A stretch of 64,000 bases of DNA, taken from Paenibacillus silvae. Lineage in GTDB: Bacteria > Bacillota > Bacilli > Paenibacillales > Paenibacillaceae. Shown here in pieces: positions 1 to 8,752 of this stretch. Under the pieces are notes generated by a model that saw only the letters and a program-made list of their open reading frames with translations, did no database searches and had not been told where the DNA came from. Numbering within the stretch: position 1 is the first letter of the stretch; every line of letters begins with the position of its first letter. The position numbers were made by a program, and so were the translations under genes. The DNA lies in NCBI RefSeq assembly GCF_014639235.1, contig NZ_BMFU01000001.1, positions 558,001-622,000 on the forward strand, written 5' to 3'.

Positions 1-773
1 TGCACGGCAGTTTGGCCAAAATATTCAGGCGTGGCGCCATAACGAAACTGACCGTCCACATAATCCGCCGCACCCGCATTCGGATACACGGACATCGGTA
101 CACCGATGCGACCAGATACGGTTTCCATCGCACGCATAATCCCGTTCGGACCAGAACGACAGTTGAAGCCGATGACGTCAGCTCCCTGCTCGCGCATAAT
201 GCGAAAGGCTTCAGGCATCGTGAAACCGTCCAGTGTATGGCCCACATCTTCCACCGCGAATTGGCCGATAACCGGAAGATCGCTCAGTTTACGCGCCTGC
301 AGAAGAGCAATGTCCATCTCTTCAATATCATAAAAGGTTTCGAGCAGTATGCCGTCCACACCTTCATCCAGCAAAGCAGAAATTTGCTGCTGATAGAAGC
401 GCTTCAATTCACTGGTAGACACGTTCGTTCGTTTACCGCCGCGTATAGAGCCCACAGCGCCGAGAACGTATCCGTCTGAACCGGCAACTTCCTTTGCGAT
501 GCGTACACCTGCACGGTTCACTTCCTCGACTCTGGACTCCAGTCCAAACTTGGACAACTTGTCAAAATTGGCCGAGTATGTGTTCGTCTCAAAGATCTCT
601 GTGCCAGCATTCCGATAACGGCGATGCACGTCTGCCACAACTTCCGGTGAAATCAAGTTCAATTCTTCATAGGAAATCCCAACCGGGAATCCCATTTGAT
701 ATAGAAACGTTCCCATGGCCCCATCACCAACAAGAACACGTTGTTTCATTGCAGTGCGTAAATCCGCCTTCAT
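1..773 (-). CDS. Homocysteine S-methyltransferase domain protein, likely YitJ-type (3' part outside window)
   Basis: The visible 257 residues form the N-terminal homocysteine S-methyltransferase (TIM-barrel) domain, which transfers a methyl group to homocysteine in methionine synthesis. GDGAMGT near residue 17, ETNTYSAN and GFNCRSGP, the first zinc-ligand cysteine region, are all present. The domain starts at the N-terminus, as in the Bacillus YitJ family, where a methylenetetrahydrofolate reductase domain follows; the MetH N-terminus is similar, and the cut end prevents a choice. The start is the ATG at 773, preceded by a G-rich ribosome binding site. No S-box-like leader was seen upstream, although Bacillus yitJ has one. 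Confidence 0.85.
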   Translation of the reverse strand, partial: MKADLRTAMKQRVLVGDGAMGTFLYQMGFPVGISYEELNLISPEVVADVHRRYRNAGTEIFETNTYSANFDKLSKFGLESRVEEVNRAGVRIAKEVAGSDGYVLGAVGSIRGGKRTNVSTSELKRFYQQQISALLDEGVDGILLETFYDIEEMDIALLQARKLSDLPVIGQFAVEDVGHTLDGFTMPEAFRIMREQGADVIGFNCRSGPNGIMRAMETVSGRIGVPMSVYPNAGAADYVDGQFRYGATPEYFGQTAV

Positions 774-947
774 CCCATTTCCCCCCGCCTAGCTGTGATC
801 ATTTCATACTAATGTAACACAAAAAACGCTAAAAAACGAAGAAAAACACAGGATTTTGCTGTTTGTCCGGCTCCAGTGGACATTCCTAGTATTGAACGTC
901 CGAAAGCTCACTTGAGGGGCTGGACCGAGGATGTTCTCATCAAGAGT

Positions 948-970
948 AAAAAAGAGGCCCGTAGGCCTCC
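948..970 (-). terminator. Intrinsic terminator after dapF
   Basis: Reading the minus strand, GAGGCC pairs with GGCCTC across a four-base loop and runs straight into six T residues. It lies about 30 bases past the dapF stop codon. Confidence 0.85.
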
Positions 971-1000
971 GTGATCATTAATCTCATCGTACGAACTTGA

Positions 1001-1834
1001 TTATGAAGTAACTCCCTTGAAAACAACTTCGGCTGGTCCAGTCATATAGACGTGGTTATCTGCCTCGCTCCACTCAATGTTAAGATCTCCGCCCTTCAAG
1101 CTGATTACTGCCGTGCGGTCTGTATGGCCGTTCAGCACCGATGACACGAGCGTTGCACAGGCGCCGGTTCCACAAGCCAGCGTTGGTCCTGCTCCGCGCT
1201 CCCACACTCGCATGTCTACATATCCGCGGTCGCGTACAGTCGCGAATTCAACATTGATTTTTTTCGGGAACATCGGATGCACTTCAAGCAGCGGCCCCCA
1301 GGTCGTCAGATCAAAGTTCACTGCATCATCCACATAGATAACTGCGTGAGGGTTGCCCATAGATACCGCCGTAAATTTGAATGCATGTCCATTGGCTTCA
1401 ATGTAATGATCAACTACAGGATTCGCATCTACTGTGGTTGGCACCTGAAGACCATCGAGGATTGGCTCGCCCATATCTACCCGCACCGTTTCCACTTTGC
1501 CATCACGCAGGTTGAGGGTCACGGGCTGTACTCCGGCGCCGATCGTTTCAATGGTAATCTGTTCACGGTCAACATGACCGTGGTCGTATACGTACTTGGA
1601 CACGCAGCGAATAGCATTGCCGCACTGCTCCGCTTCCGAGCCGTCCGAGTTCATAATACGCATCTGAAAATCCGCCTTCTCTGAAGGAAGTATATATACC
1701 AGGCCGTCCGCTCCGATGCCGAAGAAGCGATTGCACCATTTAACTGCAAGCTCCGCCGCATCCGAAGGAAGCTCCTTTTCTCCAAATACAATAATAAAAT
1801 CGTTGCCCAATCCGTGCATTTTCGTAAATTCCAT
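1001..1834 (-). CDS. dapF: Diaminopimelate epimerase
   Basis: DapF converts LL- to meso-diaminopimelate in the lysine and peptidoglycan precursor pathway, in the cytoplasm. The 277-residue protein begins MEFTKMHGLGNDF, typical of the family. It carries both catalytic cysteines: GNAIRC near residue 76 and ACGTGACA near residue 220. A GTG 12 bases upstream is in frame but overlaps the AAAGGAG ribosome binding site, so the ATG at 1834 is chosen. A terminator follows directly. The gene stands alone on the minus strand, and the upstream 285 bases hold only repeats and the next gene's terminator. Confidence 0.95.
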   Translation of the reverse strand: MEFTKMHGLGNDFIIVFGEKELPSDAAELAVKWCNRFFGIGADGLVYILPSEKADFQMRIMNSDGSEAEQCGNAIRCVSKYVYDHGHVDREQITIETIGAGVQPVTLNLRDGKVETVRVDMGEPILDGLQVPTTVDANPVVDHYIEANGHAFKFTAVSMGNPHAVIYVDDAVNFDLTTWGPLLEVHPMFPKKINVEFATVRDRGYVDMRVWERGAGPTLACGTGACATLVSSVLNGHTDRTAVISLKGGDLNIEWSEADNHVYMTGPAEVVFKGVTS

Positions 1835-1900
1835 ATCCTTGCCCACTCCTTTTGGCAGTCTGCTGCCAAAGCTTTAGTTTATAAATTATTCTCTCTTATT

Positions 1901-2000
1901 GAGGCTCTTACAGTCAAAACCGATTGAAGCTGTTACAGTCAAACCCGATTGAAGCTGTTACAGTCAAACCCGATTGAGAGTATTACCCGTAAAACCAGGA
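1901..2000. repeat. 25-bp tandem repeat, three good copies and one decayed
   Basis: Units start at 1901, 1926 and 1951, and a degenerate fourth starts at 1976. The second and third are identical (GAAGCTGTTACAGTCAAACC then CGATT). The first differs at a few positions, and the fourth keeps only scattered matches. There are no unique spacers between units. It lies upstream of dapF, within 70-170 bases of its start. Confidence 0.9.
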
Positions 2001-2028
2001 AGCGATCTTTGATCCACGTTCATGCATA

Positions 2029-2086
2029 TAAAAAAGCTATCCTGCAAAATGTCAAAGCTCTCGCTTTGAATCATTTTGAGGATAGC
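2029..2086 (-). terminator. Long hairpin terminator after the calcium ATPase gene
   Basis: An almost continuous stem joins GCTATCCT at 2036 to AGGATAGC ending at 2086. Inner arms CAAAATG/CATTTTG and CAAAGC/GCTTTG surround a TCTC loop. An A run at 2029-2035 gives the T tract on the minus strand. It ends the 2119-4977 transcript. Confidence 0.85.
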
Positions 2087-2118
2087 ATACCGAAACAGCT
2101 CAGGAATTACTATTGATT

Positions 2119-4977
2119 TTATGCTGAAAACTTTGTACTTTTCGGTACGAAGCGCCCGGGACCACCCATACGGCGGCGATTACGACGACCTCCCCACACG
2201 CTGCCTGCCCCCATCAGGAAGGTAGGAATACCTGCGGCTACGATGCAGATTGCCCATTCACGCAGACCGAGAGGTACGGTTTTGAAAATCGGCTGCAGCG
2301 GTTCAACGTACATGACAACCAGCATAAGCACAACAGAGGAAATGACAGCAAGCACGAGATATTTGTTCTGCAGCGGATTTCGATGGAAGATGGAACGCGA
2401 GCTCCGGCAGTCAAACACATGGATCAGCTGGGCGAGCACCAGAGTTGCAAAAGCAACAGACTGCGCTTTGATCAATTGACCCGGATTATCCGGAGCCGCC
2501 TGAAGAGTAAGCCAGAATGCACCGAGCGTACATAACCCGATCAGCACACCACGGCTAACAATTTTCCATCCTAATCTGCGGGCAAAAATATTTTCCTTCG
2601 CTCCGCGCGGCTTATGCTCCATCAGATCTTTTTCCGGTTGGTCGACTCCAAGCGCCATGGCAGGCAGGCCATCCGTCACAAGGTTTACCCATAGAATCTG
2701 AATAGGCACAAGCGGAAGAGGCAAGCCCATCATCATTGCAAAAAACATCGTCAGAATTTCGCCTACATTGGATGCCAGCAAATAACGGATAAACTTGCGA
2801 ATATTCTCATAGATGTTGCGGCCCTCTTCAATAGCTGCCACAATCGTGGAGAAATTGTCATCACTCAGAATAAGGGAAGAGGCTTCCTTGGTTACATCCG
2901 TACCGGTAATGCCCATTGCGATGCCGATGTCTGCTGCCTTGATCGCAGGTGCATCATTGACACCATCTCCGGTCATGGCAACAACGTGTCCTCTGCGCTG
3001 CAGTGACTTGACGATGCGCAGCTTGTGCTCGGGTGAAACTCGGGAGAACACATAAATGTCGTTCACCTGTTTATCCAGCTGCTCATCCGTCATGCCCGCA
3101 AGCTGCTGTCCACTCAGTGAAGCTCCGCCGCGAGGCAGAATGCCCAGCTGATGGGCGATCGCTTCTGCCGTTGTACCATGATCTCCCGTAATCATGACGG
3201 TACGTATGCCCGCCTTGCGGCATGTAGCAATGGCATCACGAACCTCACGACGAGGGGGATCAATCATACCTGCAAGCCCGACAAACACAAGCTGGCTTTC
3301 TGCTGCATGTTCGTCAGCGACATGTTCCTTCGGTCTGACTTCACGGTAAGCCATCCCGAGCACCCGCAGCGCATTGCCAGCCATGCTTTCGTTGGCAGCC
3401 ATCACCTTCTGGCGCAATGTGCCGGTGAACGGAACGACTTTGCCCTCCCATAGAATATAGCTGCAATGCTCAATGAGTACGTCAGGCGCTCCCTTGGTAT
3501 AAATCATTCGCCCGCCCTGATGTTTAATCATTACGGACATACGCTTCCGCTCGGAATCAAACGGAAATTCCTGCTCTCGCACATACAATTCCTTGAGTCC
3601 TGCCGGAGTGAGGCCCATTTTGGAAGCCATTGCGACCAGAGCCCCCTCCGTCGGATCGCCCTTTAGTTCCCAAAGCACTTGGCTGACATAATCCTGATTT
3701 TCCTCCTGCTGGCCTTTCTTGCGGCCTTTTTTATTTTCTTTTTTTGAATCTTTATTTTTTTTCTTGCTGCCTGGCTCGTTCAGAACCGTTTCTACAATGC
3801 TCGCATTGTTGCAAAGTGCACTGATCTGAAGCATTCTTCGCAGGGACTGGTCGCTTTTCAGCTCAATGATCCGATCATTCTCCAGCATGTAACCTTCCGG
3901 TGCATAACCGTCTCCTGTGACCTTGATACTGCGTCCTTCAAGCCACACATTCGTGACCGTCATTTTGTTTTGTGTCAGGGTACCTGTCTTATCCGAGCAG
4001 ATTACGGAGGCGCAGCCCAGCGTCTCTACCGATGGCAGCTTGCGTACAATGGCTTTGCGTTTAATCATTCGCTGTACACCCAGCGCCAGGGCGATGGTCA
4101 CGATCGCAGGCAGCCCTTCCGGGATTGCCGCTACAGCAAGGCTGACACCTGCCAGGAACATGCCTACAGCGGGTTGTCCATGCAGAATACCTGCGACCAC
4201 AACCATCACCGTTAACCCCAGCGCAACAAAGATCAGAATTTTGCCCAATTGCTCCAATCTGTGCTGCAGCGGAGTCTCCTGCTCCTCCGTGCTCTGGATC
4301 AGGTCAGCAATTTTCCCCATCTCTGTGTCCATACCCGTACGAATAACGATACCTTTAGCCGTACCCCGAGTGACCATTGTGCCCATAAAACCCATATTTC
4401 GCTGGTCTCCCAGTGGAACATCTTCACTGGCAATGGGCCTGCAATGTTTGCTGACAGGCACGGATTCTCCCGTGAGTGCAGACTCCTCTACATCGAGACT
4501 GCTCGTTTCCAGCCAGCGTACATCGGCGGGAATTCGGTCCCCGCTTTCCACCACGATGATGTCTCCAGGAACGAGCTGTTTTGCCGGAAGATGCACTTCC
4601 TGACCTGAACGGAGTACTTTGGCGAGAGGTGCCGACAGCTGCTTGAGTGCGCGCAGGGAACGTTCTGCTCTGAATTCCTGTACAAAGCCTAAGATGGCGT
4701 TCAGCACGATAATGGCAACAATCGTCACCGCATCCAGATACTCTCCAAGCAAACCGGATACCAGGGTTGCCCCCATAAGCACCAGCACCATGAAGTCCTT
4801 GAACTGATTAAGCAGCAGCGTGATCGGAGATATCCGCTTTGCCTCACTCAGCTCGTTCGAGCCAGCTGTTTTTCGCTTTTCTTCCACCGCTTCCTCTGTT
4901 AATCCCTCCTGCGGATCGACTCCAAGAGTGTCACGAAGCTCTTTGTCACTCAGTTGATGCCACTTGGTATGTTCCAT
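2119..4977 (-). CDS. P-type calcium-translocating ATPase (SERCA type, YloB-like)
   Basis: This membrane pump uses ATP to move Ca2+ out of the cytosol. The 952 residues show the full P-type order: N-terminal cation-ATPase domain, TGES near 169, the PEGLP calcium-site helix at 286-290, the phosphorylated aspartate in DKTGTLT (D329), KGDPTEGAL, KGAPD, MITGD, TGDGVNDAP and NLVTDGLPA of M6. The ATG at 4977 has a GGGAGGGAA site. A lysine-rich insertion at residues 403-430, with about ten lysines in 18 residues, sits in the nucleotide-binding domain and is not part of the usual core. The gene is divergent from rqcH. Confidence 0.93.
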   Translation of the reverse strand: MEHTKWHQLSDKELRDTLGVDPQEGLTEEAVEEKRKTAGSNELSEAKRISPITLLLNQFKDFMVLVLMGATLVSGLLGEYLDAVTIVAIIVLNAILGFVQEFRAERSLRALKQLSAPLAKVLRSGQEVHLPAKQLVPGDIIVVESGDRIPADVRWLETSSLDVEESALTGESVPVSKHCRPIASEDVPLGDQRNMGFMGTMVTRGTAKGIVIRTGMDTEMGKIADLIQSTEEQETPLQHRLEQLGKILIFVALGLTVMVVVAGILHGQPAVGMFLAGVSLAVAAIPEGLPAIVTIALALGVQRMIKRKAIVRKLPSVETLGCASVICSDKTGTLTQNKMTVTNVWLEGRSIKVTGDGYAPEGYMLENDRIIELKSDQSLRRMLQISALCNNASIVETVLNEPGSKKKNKDSKKENKKGRKKGQQEENQDYVSQVLWELKGDPTEGALVAMASKMGLTPAGLKELYVREQEFPFDSERKRMSVMIKHQGGRMIYTKGAPDVLIEHCSYILWEGKVVPFTGTLRQKVMAANESMAGNALRVLGMAYREVRPKEHVADEHAAESQLVFVGLAGMIDPPRREVRDAIATCRKAGIRTVMITGDHGTTAEAIAHQLGILPRGGASLSGQQLAGMTDEQLDKQVNDIYVFSRVSPEHKLRIVKSLQRRGHVVAMTGDGVNDAPAIKAADIGIAMGITGTDVTKEASSLILSDDNFSTIVAAIEEGRNIYENIRKFIRYLLASNVGEILTMFFAMMMGLPLPLVPIQILWVNLVTDGLPAMALGVDQPEKDLMEHKPRGAKENIFARRLGWKIVSRGVLIGLCTLGAFWLTLQAAPDNPGQLIKAQSVAFATLVLAQLIHVFDCRSSRSIFHRNPLQNKYLVLAVISSVVLMLVVMYVEPLQPIFKTVPLGLREWAICIVAAGIPTFLMGAGSVWGGRRNRRRMGGPGRFVPKSTKFSA

Positions 4978-5332
4978 GCTACAGAATTCCCTCCCAGTCT
5001 CATTTCATCTGCAATGCAAGCTCTCACATGTTTCACCGGCATGCTGCCAGGGCAAGCTGTACACTGTGCCGGACAAACTACCTGCTCTATATGTATTCGG
5101 ACATGTCCGTGAATAGCACCCGGAAGGTGAATCCTTTCCCTGATGGACAGAATAAGCTAAAATATAAGTCTGCGAAGCTTATGGGTAACTCCTGATTGCA
5201 GTAAGAAAGAGGGCAGCCATCCTTTTGTTATGACCCATCTGATTACATACGTCTGGCTGTCTGTAAATTCGTTATAGATAAGGCAATCTGCAAGAACCGT
5301 GCAGATGCTTGAATAGAGAGGAAGTGGACAAT
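4978..5332. other. Divergent intergenic region, no gene seen
   Basis: This region separates the calcium ATPase (minus) from rqcH (plus) and must hold both promoters. No convincing -35/-10 pair, riboswitch or operator could be assigned by eye. Short open frames here have no ribosome binding site and no recognisable protein. Confidence 0.5.
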
Positions 5333-7117
5333 ATGGCACTTGACGGCATCGTAACCCGCGCCATCGTACATGAGCTGCAGGGCTGCATCGGAGGGAGAAT
5401 CAGCAAAATCCATCAGCCAAACGGTCATGATGTAGTGCTCACCCTGCGTGCCCAGCGCGGCAACAGCAAGCTGCTTGTCTCGGCAAGCCCGACATACCCG
5501 CGTGTGCATTTTACCGAGAAAACATTTTTGAATCCGACAGAAGCGCCAATGTTCTGCATGCTGATGCGCAAGCACTGCGAAGGGGCTATCATTGAGAACA
5601 TCCGCCAGATTGGCATGGAACGGATCATTCATATCGATGTGCGTCAACGGGACGAGCTTGGTGATGTTTCGGTCAAACGCATCATTATTGAACTGATGGG
5701 ACGTCACAGCAATATCATTTTGCTCGACCCTGCGACAGACACAATTCTGGACGGTATTCACCATGTTACTCCATCCATCAGCAGTTACCGTGTCATCATG
5801 CCTGGTTTCTCATACACGGCCCCGCCGGAGCAGCACAAAAGCAATCCGCTGGAGGTCACTTCAAATGAGTTTGCACAGTTGATCTCTACTGCAGTGGAGC
5901 AGAACGAGCAAACGTCAGGCGCTGAAGCGGGGAATGAATCAGACCTGCATCCTTCTCGCTGGCTGGTCAATGCATTCAGCGGTATGAGTCCGCTCATTGC
6001 GGGAGAGATCACAGCTCGCTCAGCTTCAGAAGCAAACGGTCTGGATGCGGAAACACTCTGGACTGCTTTTGAATCCGTGCTGGCTCCTGTCAAGGAACAT
6101 CAGTACACCCCTGTATCCGGGCTGAATGCCAAAGGCAAAATGGTCTTCTCTGCCATTCGTCTGCAGAGCATTGAGGAACAGGAAAAAACGTATGATACAA
6201 TGAGTAAATGTATGGAGGATTATTACGGAGACAAGGCCGAACGGGACACAGTTAAACAAAGAGTCAGCGACCTGCTCCGGTTCCTGCAAAATGAGCGAAG
6301 CAAAAACATTAAAAAGCTCGACAACCTGAACAAGGATCTGCTTGAAGCAGATGATGCGGACAAGTACAGACTGTGGGGGGAATTGTTATTTGCTTCCCTG
6401 CATCTGGTCAACAAGGGTGATAAAAGTGTAGAGCTGGTCAACTTTTACGACGAAGAGCAGCGCAGCATCACCATTCAGCTTGATCCGTTGCTTACACCAT
6501 CCGATAATGCGCAGCGTTACTTCAAGCGTTATAACAAATACAAAAACAGCCTGGCTGTCATTCATGAGCAGCTTGGCAAAACGAAGGACGAGATCGCCTA
6601 TCTCGACAACCTGCTGCAGCAGCTTTCCATCGCATCCATGAACGATATTGAAGAAATTCGGGACGAGCTTGTACAGCAGGGGTACTTGCGTGACCGAAAC
6701 AAAAAAGGCAAGAAGAAAAAGAAAAATGATCGTCCAACCGTGCATCAATTCACATCCTCGGAGGGCATTGACATTCTGGTTGGCAAAAACAATCTTCAGA
6801 ACGAGTATGTAACCAACCGACTCGCTTCAGCAAATGATACATGGCTGCATACCAAAGACATTCCTGGCTCACATGTGGTCATTCGCAGCACGGATTATGG
6901 TGAAGCTACGCTGGAGGAAGCAGCACAACTAGCAGCTTATTTCAGCCAAGCAAAGGAATCAAGCAGCGTGCCTGTAGACTACACTTACATTCGTCATGTA
7001 CGTAAACCAAGCGGTGCAAAGCCCGGCTTTGTCATTTATGACCATCAGAAAACGCTGTTTGTCACGCCGAATGACGAGTTGATCAAAAGCCTGCCCTCAA
7101 CGATCAAAAACGGGTAA
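5333..7117 (+). CDS. rqcH: RqcH, ribosome-associated quality control protein (NFACT family, formerly FbpA-like)
   Basis: RqcH binds stalled 50S subunits carrying peptidyl-tRNA and recruits tRNA-Ala to add alanine tails that mark the nascent chain for degradation. The 594 residues show an NFACT-N region with ELMGRHSNIILLD, a central helical coiled-coil stretch (about 290-460), a lysine-rich linker (KKGKKKKKND) and the C-terminal NFACT-R domain with NDTWLHTKDIPGSHVVI. The ATG at 5333 is chosen because AGAGAGGAAGTGG lies 6 bases upstream. An in-frame ATG at 5309 lies within the binding-site region. The gene ends in a terminator at 7456. Confidence 0.93.
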   Translation: MALDGIVTRAIVHELQGCIGGRISKIHQPNGHDVVLTLRAQRGNSKLLVSASPTYPRVHFTEKTFLNPTEAPMFCMLMRKHCEGAIIENIRQIGMERIIHIDVRQRDELGDVSVKRIIIELMGRHSNIILLDPATDTILDGIHHVTPSISSYRVIMPGFSYTAPPEQHKSNPLEVTSNEFAQLISTAVEQNEQTSGAEAGNESDLHPSRWLVNAFSGMSPLIAGEITARSASEANGLDAETLWTAFESVLAPVKEHQYTPVSGLNAKGKMVFSAIRLQSIEEQEKTYDTMSKCMEDYYGDKAERDTVKQRVSDLLRFLQNERSKNIKKLDNLNKDLLEADDADKYRLWGELLFASLHLVNKGDKSVELVNFYDEEQRSITIQLDPLLTPSDNAQRYFKRYNKYKNSLAVIHEQLGKTKDEIAYLDNLLQQLSIASMNDIEEIRDELVQQGYLRDRNKKGKKKKKNDRPTVHQFTSSEGIDILVGKNNLQNEYVTNRLASANDTWLHTKDIPGSHVVIRSTDYGEATLEEAAQLAAYFSQAKESSSVPVDYTYIRHVRKPSGAKPGFVIYDHQKTLFVTPNDELIKSLPSTIKNG

Positions 7118-7157
7118 GGTAGCGTAGCGCATCTAGTCAGATGGTACGCTTGATAAG

Positions 7158-7356
7158 CTCTAACGATCAGGAGAAGCCTTATTTGGGCGTTTTCAGGCAT
7201 TTTATATTTCTAACGATTCACAGAGACGTTATTTCCCTGAATTCGCTCCACCGGAGGCCATTTTTTAGTGTTTTGGCTGAAATAAGGCTCCTGGGGATCG
7301 TTAGAATTCAAACAGCCCGAATCGAAGGCAAATAAGGTTCGTGAGAATCGTTAGAA
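7158..7356. repeat. Four copies of a 27-bp element arranged as a large inverted repeat
   Basis: Copies in plus orientation start at 7158 and 7208; reverse-complement copies start at 7280 and 7330. Each is 27 bases and reads TTCTAACGAT, a variable centre, then TTATTT. Each like-oriented pair has exactly 50-base spacing, leaving 23 bases of unrelated sequence between members. The two pairs face each other, so the RNA could fold into a branched structure. No coding capacity is recognisable. Confidence 0.9.
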
Positions 7357-7455
7357 TTTGTTGATGGATAGTTCATCTTTTAATCTCACCCTTCTCTCTC
7401 GGCTCCTCTCAGAGATCCTAACAGGCCGAGCGAACCGAGCGAAACAAATCATAAA

Positions 7456-7509
7456 AAGGCCATAAGCACCCTGAAGAACTCCTTCAATGTGTTTATGGCC
7501 TTCCTTTTA
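7456..7509 (+). terminator. Terminator downstream of rqcH
   Basis: AAGGCCATAA at 7456 pairs with TTATGGCCTT ending at 7502, extended by CAC/GTG, and an inner TGAAG/CTTCA stem caps the hairpin. A short T-rich tail follows. It lies 340 bases past the rqcH stop, after the repeat cluster. Confidence 0.7.
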
Positions 7510-7511
7510 TC

Positions 7512-7675
7512 TAGGACGTGTCTTGAAACCTACTGAAGTGCATCTTTTACCGCCTTTTCGCCCCATGCTGCGTCACTTTCCCTTGACGTGCCCCGGCAAG
7601 CCTGCGGAAAACTTCCTGGCTTGGAACGAAAATTCAGCAAAATCTGCCGTCTTCAGAGTTTTCAGACACGCCCTA
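7512..7675. mobile_element. Possible 164-bp MITE-like element with imperfect 18-bp terminal inverted repeats
   Basis: The left end TAGGACGTGTCTTGAAAC (7512-7529) matches the reverse complement of the right end (7658-7675) at 15 of 18 positions. The interior has no credible gene. No target-site duplication is visible next to the ends, so this could also be a non-mobile repeat or an RNA-level palindrome. Confidence 0.45.
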
Positions 7676-7708
7676 AACCCTTGCTTCTAAACTACTTCGC
7701 TTTCCTTT

Positions 7709-7770
7709 TATCCTTACATTGTTGTATCCTTACATTGTCTTATGCTTACCTTGTCTTATACCTACTGTCA
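7709..7770. repeat. 16-bp tandem repeat, about 3.8 units
   Basis: Units at 7709, 7725 and 7741 read TATCCTTACATTGTTG, TATCCTTACATTGTCT and TATGCTTACCTTGTCT; a partial fourth begins at 7757. It ends just before the stop codon of the PHP gene. Confidence 0.85.
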
Positions 7771-7786
7771 GCCACGCTTCATGCGC

Positions 7787-8656
7787 CTATTTCGATTTTC
7801 TCATCGATGATACAGCCCGAAGCTGCTCTACGACCTCCATCGCTACCGTTTTGCTGCCTAAATCTCCGTGAAAAACAACACCTTGCCGTTCTCCGTGATA
7901 ATCTGACCCACCTGTAACAATCAGATCAAATTCCCTCGCCAGCTCCAAATACCGCTGCTCATCCTCCGGGCCATGATCCGAATGAAACACCTCGATACCG
8001 TCGGGCTTGGCGTCCATGATGATCTGTCTTACCAATTCATTATTCCCGTAAATACCCGGATGCGCTATGACTGCAGCACCACCCGCTTCTCTAATCCAGA
8101 CACAAGCATCCTTCGGTGCAACACGAGGTACAGATACATAGCCAGGCTTGCCTTCCGCCAGATACTGATCAAAAGCATCCCGCATATCGGCGGCATACCC
8201 TTTTTTTACAAGCACATCTGCCATATGTGGTCTGCCCACACTTTCATCCGGCTCCAGCGGCCGCCCCAGCTCGTCCAGCACCTCCTGCCAAGTGATATCC
8301 AGACCAAGCTCCTGAAGCTTGGCAATCATCCGATGATTGCGCTCCTCTCGCGCCTCTCTCAAACCGCGCAATCGCTGCAGAAAACGTTCATCATCTACGT
8401 CTACCTCATATCCAAGGACATGGATCTCCTTGCCGCCCGCGCGTGTACTGATCTCTACCCCGGCAATAACATCAATATCAAGCAGCTGTCCGGCCTGCCT
8501 GGCCTCGGTCACTCCAGCCACGGTATCATGGTCTGTCAGAGCTACTGCGGATAACCCTTTTCGCTTCGCAAGCTTCACATTATCTGTCGGGGACTGCATT
8601 CCGTCCGAAGCCTGGCTATGTGTATGAAGATCACAGCGTCCCTGATGCTGATTCAT
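7787..8656 (-). CDS. PHP-domain phosphoesterase (RNase AM / YciV-like)
   Basis: The 289-residue protein has the PHP metal-site signatures in order: DLHTHSQASDG near the N-terminus, LTDHDTV, GVEIST, an insertion domain with GRPHMADVL, AVIAHPGIY and GGSDYHG. Members of this subgroup hydrolyse 3',5'-nucleoside bisphosphates or act as 5'-3' exoribonucleases; which activity applies here cannot be told from motifs. The start is the ATG at 8656, seven bases after GGAAGGA; the TTG two codons upstream is too close to that site. It lies 96 bases downstream of the LysR gene on the same strand and may share its transcript. Confidence 0.85.
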   Translation of the reverse strand: MNQHQGRCDLHTHSQASDGMQSPTDNVKLAKRKGLSAVALTDHDTVAGVTEARQAGQLLDIDVIAGVEISTRAGGKEIHVLGYEVDVDDERFLQRLRGLREAREERNHRMIAKLQELGLDITWQEVLDELGRPLEPDESVGRPHMADVLVKKGYAADMRDAFDQYLAEGKPGYVSVPRVAPKDACVWIREAGGAAVIAHPGIYGNNELVRQIIMDAKPDGIEVFHSDHGPEDEQRYLELAREFDLIVTGGSDYHGERQGVVFHGDLGSKTVAMEVVEQLRAVSSMRKSK

Positions 8657-8752
8657 GGGCAATCCTTCCTTTCATATCCAATGCTGGACTGTTGATTCTT
8701 ACCGTTTCTTTTTCACAATCCTCAAGTAAATCCATCTTACAGAACATACTTC

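Noticed and set aside
12..479. Plus-strand open frame of 155 codons
   Set aside because: It lies over the minus-strand methyltransferase domain, whose protein has clear family motifs. The plus frame has no ribosome binding site and no recognisable sequence.
774..947. S-box (SAM riboswitch) in front of the methionine gene
   Set aside because: Expected from Bacillus yitJ, but no match to the conserved core was found on the minus strand, so none is claimed.
1901..2000. CRISPR array
   Set aside because: The 25-bp units are contiguous with no unique spacers, and no cas gene is present. The 9-bp and 16-bp tandem repeats are rejected for the same reason.
7141..7917. Short plus-strand frames downstream of rqcH
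   Set aside because: They overlap repeats, the MITE-like segment and the PHP gene, lack ribosome binding sites and encode low-information peptides.
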